A stretch of 64,000 nucleotides of DNA from Microbispora sp. ZYX-F-249 (lineage in GTDB: Bacteria; Actinomycetota; Actinomycetes; Streptosporangiales; Streptosporangiaceae). The notes below the pieces were generated by a model that worked only from the letters and a program-made list of their open reading frames with translations, had not been told where the DNA came from and made no database searches. Positions 52,034 to 59,135 of the stretch are shown piece by piece. The first letter of the stretch is position 1, and each line of letters begins with the position of its first letter. The DNA is taken from assembly GCF_039649665.1 (NCBI RefSeq), contig NZ_JBDJAW010000002.1:186001-250000 (forward strand). The letters run 5' to 3'. Both the position numbers and the translations under genes were made by a program.

Positions 52034-53763
52034 GGCCGTCCCTCCCTTCTGCTGAGGACCGCCATCTGGGTGGGCGGGCCCACCTCCGGATCGTCCTCGC
52101 CGACCGGCCGCAGATCGGCCGCGTAGCCGTACGTCTCGCAGACGCCCGCCACCCACCGGGCGAACTCCGCCCGGCTCCACTCGAACCGGTGGTCGGGGTG
52201 GCGCCGCGCCCCCGCGAGGAGCTCGTATCTGACGTTGTGCTCCACGTTGGGCGTGGTCACGATCACGTGGGCGGGCCGCGCCGTGCCGAAGACCACGCGC
52301 TCGAGCGCGGCCAGCCGCGGCGGGTCCACGTGCTCGACGACCTCCATCAGCACCGCGGCGTCGTACCCGGCCAGGCGGGCGTCGGTGTAGGTCAGCGAGC
52401 CCTGGAACAGCTCCAGCCTGGCCCGCTTGGCGTCCGGCATCCGCTCGGCGCGCAGGCGCCGCTTGGCCAGCGCGAGCGCGCGGGCCGACACGTCCATGCC
52501 GGCCACCTTGGCGAAGGCCGGCCTGTCCAGCAGCGCCGACAGCAGCTGCCCCGAGCCGCAGCCGAGGTCCACCACGGTGCGGGCGCCGAGCTCCTCCAGC
52601 GCCGCCACGACGGCCTCGCGGCGCAGCGTGTTGAGCGGCACCCGCGCCTCCCCGGCGCCCTCGCCCGGGGCCGGTCCGTCACCCGAGGTGGGGCCGCCGC
52701 CCGAGGCCGGTCCTTCACCCGCGGTGGGGCCGCCGTCCGAGGCCGGTCCTTCACCCGCGGTGGGGCCGCCGTCCGAGCCTGGGACGGTGTCGCCGGGAGC
52801 CTCGGCGCCCGGCTCCCGCACGGTCTCCCCCACGGTGTCTCGCGCGGTGTCTCGCCCGGTGTCTCGCACAGTCTCTCGCGCGGTCTCTCGCGCGGTCTCT
52901 CGCGCGGTGTCGCCCACCGCGGCGCGCTCTTCCTCGGCGTCTCCCACCGGGACGTGCTCCTGCGCGGTGTCGCCCTCGACGGCGTGCTCCTCCTCGACCG
53001 GCGGGTCCAGGCTCTCCTCCACGTCGTCGCCGAGCTCGGCGAGACGGGCGAACGCGGTGCGGGTGAGCGCCCATCTCCGGCCGAGGTAGCGGCGGGTGAT
53101 CAGTCCCTTGTCCGGATGGCCGGCCAGCCATCCCTCCCCCGCGCGGACGAGCTTGTCGACCTCGTCGCCCGCCAGCCAGTAGTGCTTGGCGTCGTCCAGC
53201 ACGGGAAGCAGGACGTACAGGTGGTTGAGCGCGTCGGCCAGGCGCACGTTCCCGCGCAGCGCGAGCCGTACGTATCGGGACTCACCCCATTCGGGGAAGC
53301 CGGGGTCGAGCGGCACGGGCGCGGCGTCGACCTCCCAGCCCAGCGGCCCGAACAGCCGGTGCGCGAGATCGGCCCCTCCCCGGCACGGCAGCGCGGGCAG
53401 GGTGATCTCCAGGGGGATCGGCCCGTCCGCGAGGTCCTGGCGCGAGGCGCACCGCCCGGCCCGCGCCGTGCGGAACACGTCCGCGAGCGCCGACGCCAGC
53501 AGCGAGGACGCGGCGTACGGCCGGTCGTTGACGTACTGGCCGAGGGAGAAGTCGGGCGACGACGAGCCCCGGGAACGGGCCAGCCGCACGGGGTCGACCT
53601 CCAGCAGCAGCGCCGCGGTGCACCGGTCCTCGCCCGCCTCCGGGTAGAACACCCTGGCGGTGCCGAACGACCGCTCGAACTCCTGCACCCGGTCGGGGTG
53701 CTTGTGCAGGAGGAAGCCGAGGTCCGTGGCGGGCCGCAGAGTCGTCGAGATCGTGAGGATCAC
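52030..53763 (-). CDS. hen1: 3'-terminal RNA ribose 2'-O-methyltransferase Hen1, with expanded linker
   Basis: A 577-residue protein. The N-terminal Hen1 domain (about residues 1-260; LRPATDLGFLLHKHPDRVQ near residue 8) activates Pnkp ligation. The C-terminal methyltransferase has the SAM motif VVDLGCGSGQLL near residue 398, the metal-binding MEVVEHVDPPRL near residue 473, and TTPNVEHNVRYELL. It adds a 2'-O-methyl group at the 3' end of RNA before repair, making the joint resistant to repeat cleavage. Between domains, about residues 265-378, lies a long repetitive linker (ARETARETVRDTGRDTAR; 12-residue units such as SDGGPTAGEGPA). Start is GTG 53763, fixed by family alignment; no Shine-Dalgarno is seen and a perfect palindrome abuts it. 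Confidence 0.93.
   Translation of the reverse strand: MILTISTTLRPATDLGFLLHKHPDRVQEFERSFGTARVFYPEAGEDRCTAALLLEVDPVRLARSRGSSSPDFSLGQYVNDRPYAASSLLASALADVFRTARAGRCASRQDLADGPIPLEITLPALPCRGGADLAHRLFGPLGWEVDAAPVPLDPGFPEWGESRYVRLALRGNVRLADALNHLYVLLPVLDDAKHYWLAGDEVDKLVRAGEGWLAGHPDKGLITRRYLGRRWALTRTAFARLAELGDDVEESLDPPVEEEHAVEGDTAQEHVPVGDAEEERAAVGDTARETARETARETVRDTGRDTARDTVGETVREPGAEAPGDTVPGSDGGPTAGEGPASDGGPTAGEGPASGGGPTSGDGPAPGEGAGEARVPLNTLRREAVVAALEELGARTVVDLGCGSGQLLSALLDRPAFAKVAGMDVSARALALAKRRLRAERMPDAKRARLELFQGSLTYTDARLAGYDAAVLMEVVEHVDPPRLAALERVVFGTARPAHVIVTTPNVEHNVRYELLAGARRHPDHRFEWSRAEFARWVAGVCETYGYAADLRPVGEDDPEVGPPTQMAVLSRREGRP
52660..52915. repeat. Coding tandem repeats in the hen1 linker
   Basis: Two arrays lie side by side. 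From about 52665 to 52785 a 36-bp unit (GGTGGGGCCGCCG core) is repeated about three times. From about 52818 to 52915 a 12-bp unit of the CTCGCGCGGTCT type is repeated about eight times. Both keep the reading frame. Confidence 0.8.
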
Positions 53764-53780
53764 CCGGCAAAGTGTGCCGG
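53764..53780. promoter_or_regulatory. Palindrome abutting the hen1 start codon
   Basis: CCGGCA (53764-53769), 5 bases, TGCCGG (53775-53780) is a perfect inverted repeat ending one base before the GTG. It could be a repressor site or an RNA hairpin limiting initiation. Confidence 0.4.
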
Positions 53781-53820
53781 ATGCCCCTTTCGTTGAGCCA
53801 GCGAATTCAGCGGCGGACGA

Positions 53821-53865
53821 CGCCCGGCCCGCGACGCCGCCTCGGGTGGCGTCGCGGGCCGGGCG
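53821..53865 (-). terminator. Strong terminator of the LLM oxidoreductase gene
   Basis: CGCCCGGCCCGCGACGCC (53821-53838) pairs perfectly over 18 bp with 53848-53865, loop of 9 bases, starting 5 bases after the stop codon at 53871. Confidence 0.75.
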
Positions 53866-53870
53866 GTGGG

Positions 53871-54797
53871 TCACGCCGCCGACACGTGCGGCAGCACCTC
53901 GGCCGCGATCAGCTCCAGGTGCTCCAGGTCGTGCATGTCGAGAACCTGGAGATAGAGCCGCTCGGCGCCCATCTCGGCGAACCGGCCGATCTTGTCCACG
54001 ATCTCCTGCGGCGTGCCCGCCAGCCCGTTGACGCGCAGCTCGCCGACCTCGCGGCCGATGTTGGCGGCCCGCCGGGCGACCTCCGCCTCGTCCCGCCCGG
54101 CGCAGACGACCTGCGCCGCCGACAGCAGGACGGTCTCCCGCCCCGCGTCGTCGCACGCCCGCCTGACCCGGTCGAAGGCCGCGGCGGTGTCCTCGGGAAG
54201 GTGGAACGGCACGTTGTACTCGTCGGCGAACCGCGCGACGAGCCGCGGCGTCCGCTTGGCGCCCCCGCCGCCGATGATGACGGGCGGCCGGGGCCGCTGC
54301 GCCGGCTTGGGCAGCGCCGGGGAGTCGGCCAGCCGGTAGTGCGCGCCCTCGAACGAGAACGGCTTGGCCGCCGCCCACAGCCCGGTCACGACCTCGAGCT
54401 GCTCCTCCAGGCGCTCGAACCGCTCCCCCAGGGAGGGGAACGGAATTCCGTACGCCGTGTGCTCCTCCTCGAACCAGCCGGTGCCGAGACCGAGCTCCAC
54501 ACGACCGCCGCTCATCTGGTCCACCTGGGCGACGCTGATCGCCAGCGGGCCGGGCAACCGGAACGTCGCGGCGCTCACCAGCGTGCCGAGCCGGATGGTC
54601 GAGGTCTCCCGGGCCAGGCCGGCCAGGGTGATCCACGCGTCGGTGGGGCCGGGGGCGGGATCACCGTCACCCATCCGCAAATAATGGTCAGACCGGAAAA
54701 ACGCGTCGAATCCGAGCCGCTCGGCGGCCTGCGCCACCCTGAGCTGATCGTCGTAACTCGCCCCCTGCTGGGGTTCGGTGAAGATCCTCAATTTCAT
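53871..54797 (-). CDS. LLM-class F420-dependent oxidoreductase
   Basis: A 308-residue TIM-barrel enzyme of the luciferase-like monooxygenase family. MKLRIFTEPQQGASYDDQLR, then ERLGFDAFFRSDHYLRMG near residue 30, TSTIRLGTLVSAATFRLPG near residue 70 and GGRVELGLGTGWFEEEH near residue 105 match the F420-binding subfamily in actinobacteria; PPVIIGGGGAKRTPRLVARF is the phosphate-binding loop. It reduces or oxidises an unknown substrate with coenzyme F420. It is flanked by its own terminator and not clearly in an operon with hen1-pnkp, although they share the strand. Confidence 0.9.
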   Translation of the reverse strand: MKLRIFTEPQQGASYDDQLRVAQAAERLGFDAFFRSDHYLRMGDGDPAPGPTDAWITLAGLARETSTIRLGTLVSAATFRLPGPLAISVAQVDQMSGGRVELGLGTGWFEEEHTAYGIPFPSLGERFERLEEQLEVVTGLWAAAKPFSFEGAHYRLADSPALPKPAQRPRPPVIIGGGGAKRTPRLVARFADEYNVPFHLPEDTAAAFDRVRRACDDAGRETVLLSAAQVVCAGRDEAEVARRAANIGREVGELRVNGLAGTPQEIVDKIGRFAEMGAERLYLQVLDMHDLEHLELIAAEVLPHVSAA

Positions 54798-54833
54798 CCG
54801 TCCATTATCCCCTCCCGCGAGCCCGCGGCTTGC

Positions 54834-54839
54834 TAGAGT
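54834..54839 (+). promoter_or_regulatory. Extended -10 box upstream of the GH18-like gene
   Basis: TGC-TAGAGT (54831-54839) is an extended -10 element like the one before the TetR gene at 46517. It predicts a transcript beginning about 54846, a few bases before GTG 54851. Confidence 0.35.
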
Positions 54840-54850
54840 GCGAGCCGCCT

Positions 54851-56092
54851 GTGCGCTCCGTGGTCGTATCGCAACTCAGGGTGGTGAGCGTGGACTCCGC
54901 ACGTCATTCCCGCGAAGCGGGCCGCCCTCCGCGATCCCTCGTCCTCCTGGCGTCGGCCGCGCTCGTCGCGGGCACCGGCGCGGCGCTGTGGGCCCTGCCC
55001 CCGGCCCCGCCCGGCGGGTGGAACGTCGCCTCCGGTGTCGCGGCCGGGACCAGGCCGCCCACCGACGCGCGGACGCCGGCCTCCGCGACGCCCGAGACGC
55101 TGGTCGCCGCGCGTCAGACGGTCACGGCGTCGCCCGCACCGCCCGCCGTTCCCCCCGCCGGCGGACCCGCGGCGCGCTATCGGGGCTTCCTCGACGCCGC
55201 CGGCAGGCCGCACCCCGAACTGCCGGAGGCGGGCGTGCGGTCCTTCGCCATCGGCCACGTCGTCGCCGGCCCCGGCGGGTGCGCTCCGCACTGGGCGGGG
55301 GTGCGGCCGCGAGGCGGGGAGGCCGTCGCCGCGCGGATCGGACGGCTGCGGGCCGAGGGCGGCGAGGTGTGGCCGGCGTTCGGCGGCCCGTACGGGCAGG
55401 AGCTGTCGGTCACGTGCGAGGACCCGGCACGGCTGCTCGCGGCCTACCGGCGGGTCGTCGCCGCGCTGACCCCTGCCGGCGTCGACTTCGAGCCCGCGGA
55501 TCCGGCGGCTTCGCCCGGCGAGCCGGAATGGACCGGCACGACGGACCCGGACGGGGAGGCGGCCGTCCGCCGCCGCGCCGCCGTACTCGCCCGCCTGCAG
55601 CACGAGGCGCGGACCGTGGAGAGCTCGACCGGCGAGGCCGGCTCGCTGCGGGTGACCTTCACGCTTCCCGCCTCCGGGGACGGCCTGAGGCCGGCCGACC
55701 GGGAGGCGTTGCGGATCACCCGGGAGGCGGGAGTGGAGATCGAGTCGGTCGGCCTGCTCGTGCCGATGACCCCCGGCCCCACCGCGCTCCACGGCCTGGC
55801 CGTGGCGGCCCGCGCGGCGCGCCCGCAGATCGCGGCGGCGTTGGGCGTCCCGCCCGACGCGGCGTGGCGGCGCATGGGGCTGGCGCCCGTCCTCGCCGGC
55901 TCCGGCGACCTGGGGCCGGGCGACGCGGTGCGGCTGGCGGCGTTCCGGGCCCGCAACGGCCTGGCCTGGCTGTCCCTGCGCGGCGCCAGACCTGCCGACG
56001 ACGTCGTACGGATCCTGGCCCGGCCGTCGCACCCCGACGCCGGTGTGGCCCGGCCTGAGACCGTGCCCGGCGACCGGGACGTACACCCCTGA
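54851..56092 (+). CDS. Membrane-anchored GH18 (chitinase)-like protein lacking the catalytic motif
   Basis: About 413 residues from GTG 54851; GTG 54890 is an alternative start. An N-terminal anchor or signal (SLVLLASAALVAGTGAALWA) is followed by an Ala/Pro/Thr-rich linker. The rest resembles a GH18-type barrel: SFAIGHVVAG near residue 130, VWPAFGGPYGQELSVTCEDP near residue 177 (the SxGG strand), ALTPAGVDFEPAD near residue 208, then VTFTLPASGDGL and LLVPMTPGP. Chitinases have D-x-x-D-x-D-x-E at the position of GVDFEPAD; the catalytic Glu is missing here, so hydrolysis is unlikely. It may bind chitin or peptidoglycan-like glycans. Overall similarity to GH18 is moderate and judged by eye. Confidence 0.65.
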   Translation: MRSVVVSQLRVVSVDSARHSREAGRPPRSLVLLASAALVAGTGAALWALPPAPPGGWNVASGVAAGTRPPTDARTPASATPETLVAARQTVTASPAPPAVPPAGGPAARYRGFLDAAGRPHPELPEAGVRSFAIGHVVAGPGGCAPHWAGVRPRGGEAVAARIGRLRAEGGEVWPAFGGPYGQELSVTCEDPARLLAAYRRVVAALTPAGVDFEPADPAASPGEPEWTGTTDPDGEAAVRRRAAVLARLQHEARTVESSTGEAGSLRVTFTLPASGDGLRPADREALRITREAGVEIESVGLLVPMTPGPTALHGLAVAARAARPQIAAALGVPPDAAWRRMGLAPVLAGSGDLGPGDAVRLAAFRARNGLAWLSLRGARPADDVVRILARPSHPDAGVARPETVPGDRDVHP

Positions 56093-56181
56093 TGATCTTC
56101 ACCCCGGCGTCGCGGTCCGCGAGATCACCGATCCCACTTCCCAGGCTGAGACCCTGACCCGGCGGCGGCCAGCGGCGCGCC

Positions 56182-57150
56182 TCAGTCGTGCTCGCCGTGA
56201 GCGAGGGGAGCCGCGAGGACGACCTTGCCCTGCCGCGGCCCTCGCGCGGCCGCCGCGTGCGCCTCGGCCGCCCGGTCCATCGGGAACACCGCCCGCACCG
56301 GAACCCGGAACCGCCCCTCCCCCGACAGGGCGGCCGCGAGGGCGAGACCGTGCCGCCCGTCCGGCTCGCCGCCGAGCTCGCCCACCGACATGGCGACACC
56401 GAGCTCCGGGCCGGTGAAGTCCGCGATGGTGAGGACCGCCGCCGGCGTACCGGTGATCGCGACGAGCTCGCGGAGCGAGCCGGCGCCGGCGACGTCGAGC
56501 GCGAGATCGGCCCGTGCGCCCGCGAGAGCGCGGACGCGCTCGGCGAGCCCGGGCCCGTGGGCGACGGGGACCGCGCCGAGCCCGGAGATGAAGGCGTGGT
56601 TCTCCGGGCGGCCGGTGCCGATCACCCGGGCGCCGCGGGCGGCCGCCAGTTGGACGGCGACGCTGCCGACGCCGCCGGAGGCGCCGTCGACCAGGAGCGT
56701 CGTTCCTTCGCGTACGCCCAGCCGGTCGAGCGCCCGGGTGGCGGTCTCGACGCTCGTGCCTGCGGCGCCGGCCTCCTCCCACGACATCGAGGGCGGCTTC
56801 GCGGCCCAGATCGCCAGCACCGCGAACTCGGCGGCGGCGCCGCCCAGCCGCGCGACGTCGACGGCGCCGAAGACCTCGTCCCCGGGGGCGACGCCGGTGA
56901 CGCCGTCGCCGACCTCGTCGATCACCCCGGCGGCGTCGACGCCGGGGATGTGCGGCAGGGGGAACCGCCCGCTTGACGGCGACGTGCCGGCGCGCAGCGC
57001 GAGGTCGACCGGTGCGACCCCGGCGGCCCTGACTCTGACGCGTACCTCACCGGGACCCGCGTGCGGTTCGGGACACTCCCCCACGCCGAGGACCTCGGGG
57101 GGACCGAACCGGTCGAAGCGAACTGCAAACATTTTCGAGTCCGGGAACAT
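56182..57150 (-). CDS. Zinc-independent quinone oxidoreductase (MDR superfamily)
   Basis: About 322 residues from ATG 57150 (AGG five bases upstream); ATG 57132, giving MFAVRFDRFG, is also possible. It is a medium-chain dehydrogenase/reductase of the quinone oxidoreductase type: FGPPEVLGVGECPEP at the start, HIPGVDAAGVIDEVGDGV near residue 70, and the NADPH-binding LLVDGASGGVGSVAVQLAA near residue 150. No structural-zinc Cys cluster is present. It diverges from a TetR regulator gene, which probably senses the enzyme's substrate. A role in removing quinones or reactive carbonyls is likely from family. Confidence 0.88.
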   Translation of the reverse strand: MFPDSKMFAVRFDRFGPPEVLGVGECPEPHAGPGEVRVRVRAAGVAPVDLALRAGTSPSSGRFPLPHIPGVDAAGVIDEVGDGVTGVAPGDEVFGAVDVARLGGAAAEFAVLAIWAAKPPSMSWEEAGAAGTSVETATRALDRLGVREGTTLLVDGASGGVGSVAVQLAAARGARVIGTGRPENHAFISGLGAVPVAHGPGLAERVRALAGARADLALDVAGAGSLRELVAITGTPAAVLTIADFTGPELGVAMSVGELGGEPDGRHGLALAAALSGEGRFRVPVRAVFPMDRAAEAHAAAARGPRQGKVVLAAPLAHGEHD

Positions 57151-57252
57151 AATCACCTATCCCGCTGCTTCCGACTGGGCGTCGACCACGGTAGGCAGAC
57201 TGACCGGAGCAGATGCCTCGGATGGCCGGAAGTGAGAGGGGCGCGGACCACA

Positions 57253-57825
57253 TTGACTCGGAAAGCCCGGACGGACGCGGAGCACAACCGGCGGCACATC
57301 GTGGCGGTCGCCCGTGCCGCGTTCGCCGCGGACGGTCTCGACCTGCCCGTGCACGAGATCGCCCGGCGTGCCGGTCTGGGCGTCGCGACCGTCTACCGGC
57401 ACTTCCCGTCGCGGCAGGACCTCGTCGGCGCCGTGCTCACCGAGCAGGTGGCCGTGTGCGGCGCGCAGATGCGTGCCGCTCTGGACGACCCCGACCCCTG
57501 GCGCGCGCTGCGCGTGACCGTCCACCGGTTCGCCGACAACCAGGTACGCCACCGCGGGCTGAACGAGGCGCTGCTCGGCTCCCATCCGGCGGGCGCGGCG
57601 TTCGCCGGGCAGCGTCGCGCACAGGCCCGACGGCTCGAGCGGCTCGTCGAGCGGGCCCGGAGCGCGGGCGGCGTCCGCCCCGGGCTGTCGGCCGAGGACG
57701 TGCGGATCGGCCTGAGGGCCATCGCCTCCTTCCGCGCCGGCTCCCCCGAGAGCGGGGCCGCGGCGGTCCGGCGGCTGGCGGACCTCCTGGTCGCCGGCAT
57801 GTCCCGCCCGGGGGTCAGTCCCTGA
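57253..57825 (+). CDS. TetR family regulator
   Basis: A 190-residue regulator. TTG 57253 is the best start, giving MTRKARTDAEHNRRHIVAVA; a GAGAGGGG lies about 12 bases upstream. The HTH shows AFAADGLDLPVHEIARRAGL and GVATVYRHFPSRQDLV, followed by a helical ligand domain of the AcrR C-terminal type. It lies divergent from the quinone oxidoreductase and likely represses it. The 100-bp gap shows no perfect palindrome. The 3' end overlaps the convergent RNA methyltransferase gene by 11 bp. Confidence 0.88.
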   Translation: MTRKARTDAEHNRRHIVAVARAAFAADGLDLPVHEIARRAGLGVATVYRHFPSRQDLVGAVLTEQVAVCGAQMRAALDDPDPWRALRVTVHRFADNQVRHRGLNEALLGSHPAGAAFAGQRRAQARRLERLVERARSAGGVRPGLSAEDVRIGLRAIASFRAGSPESGAAAVRRLADLLVAGMSRPGVSP

Positions 57826-59059
57826 CGAGCAGGGCCACGCACTCCACGTGGTGGGTCATCGGATACTGGTCGAAGGCCCGCAGGTCCTCCAGCCGGTAGC
57901 CGTGCTGACCGAACCAGGCGACGTCCCTCGCCAGGGTCGCCGGGTCGCACGAGACGTACACCACGCGCGCCGCCTCGAGGGCGGCGACGCGCTCGACCAC
58001 CGGGCGGCCGAGTCCCGCGCGGGGCGGGTCGGCCACCACCAGGTCGGCCCGTTCGATCCGCAGCCGGTCGAGCGCCTCCTCAACCCTGCCCCGCTCGATC
58101 CGCGCCTGCGGCAGGTCGCGCAGGTTGAACCGGGCGTCCTGCGCCGCCTGCGGCTCGGACTCGATGCCGAGCACGGCGCCCTCCGGGCCGACCGCGTCGG
58201 CCAGCGCGGCGGCGAACAGGCCGGCGCCGCAGTACAGGTCGAGCGCCCACTCCCCCGGCCCGGGCCGGCCGAAGTCGAGCACCGCGTCGAGCAGCGTTGC
58301 CGCCGCACCCGGGTGGACCTGCCAGAACCCGCTGGCGGTGACCCGGAAGTCCCGTTCGCCCACCCGCTCGGTCAGCGAGGCCCGGCCGCGCAGCGCACGC
58401 GTGCCCCGCCTGCCCTCGTCGAGCAGGACCGAGGCGTCGACGTCCGGGACGACCGCCCTGCGGCGCGGCTCGGGTTCGACGATCACGGCGCGTTCGCCGC
58501 CGGCGGCCGCCACCACCTCGACCGACGCGGCTCCCGGCCAGGCGAGGCGTTCCGCGCCGACGCCCTCGACGGCGGGGTGCGCGATGAGGCACTCGGTGAC
58601 GTGCTCGATCTCGTGCGACCGGTGCTTGCGCAGCCCGGCCGTGCCGTCCCGGTCCACGGCGAACCGGACGCGGGTGCGCCACCCGAGGCCGTCCTCCGAC
58701 CCCGGCACCTCCTCGACCACGACCTTGAGGTCCAGGCCCGCGAGCCGCCGGAACTGCTCGGCGACCACGTCGGCCTTGAGCCGGCGCTGCGCCGCGAGCG
58801 TGGCGTGCTGCCAGTCGCAGCCGCCGCACCGGCCGGGGCCGGCGAACGGACAGGGCGGCGTGACCCGGTCGGGTGAGGGCTCCAGGATCTCGACGGCGTC
58901 GGCCCGCAGGAACCGCGCGGTCTCCTCGGTCACCTCGGCGACCACCCGCTCGCCGGGCAGGGCGTGCCGGACGAACACCACCCGGCCCTCGTGCCTGGCC
59001 ACGCACCAGCCGCCGTTGGCGACGGCGTCCACCGTCAGCTCGAGCCGTCCTTTGTTCAT
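57815..59059 (-). CDS. TRAM-domain class I RNA methyltransferase (TrmA/RlmD family)
   Basis: A 414-residue enzyme. ATG 59059 has AGAGG eight bases upstream. An N-terminal TRAM/OB domain (ELTVDAVANGGWCVARHEGR) is followed by a cluster-type Cys segment (CPFAGPGRCGGCDWQHA, near residue 70) as in RumA-type enzymes, and by the Rossmann domain: WALDLYCGAGLFAAALADAV near residue 265, VVADPPRAGLG near residue 345, and VYVSCDPATLARDV near residue 375 with the catalytic Cys. It forms 5-methyluridine in tRNA or rRNA; which site is not predictable. It sits 76 bp downstream of the KimA-like gene, a common actinobacterial neighbourhood. Confidence 0.93.
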   Translation of the reverse strand: MNKGRLELTVDAVANGGWCVARHEGRVVFVRHALPGERVVAEVTEETARFLRADAVEILEPSPDRVTPPCPFAGPGRCGGCDWQHATLAAQRRLKADVVAEQFRRLAGLDLKVVVEEVPGSEDGLGWRTRVRFAVDRDGTAGLRKHRSHEIEHVTECLIAHPAVEGVGAERLAWPGAASVEVVAAAGGERAVIVEPEPRRRAVVPDVDASVLLDEGRRGTRALRGRASLTERVGERDFRVTASGFWQVHPGAAATLLDAVLDFGRPGPGEWALDLYCGAGLFAAALADAVGPEGAVLGIESEPQAAQDARFNLRDLPQARIERGRVEEALDRLRIERADLVVADPPRAGLGRPVVERVAALEAARVVYVSCDPATLARDVAWFGQHGYRLEDLRAFDQYPMTHHVECVALLVRD

Positions 59060-59135
59060 CCGGTCGGCCTCTCTTGTGTCGATCATCGGTCTTGAGGGGT
59101 GCGGCACGCCGCACCGGTCGCAGGCTGCCGGGTTG

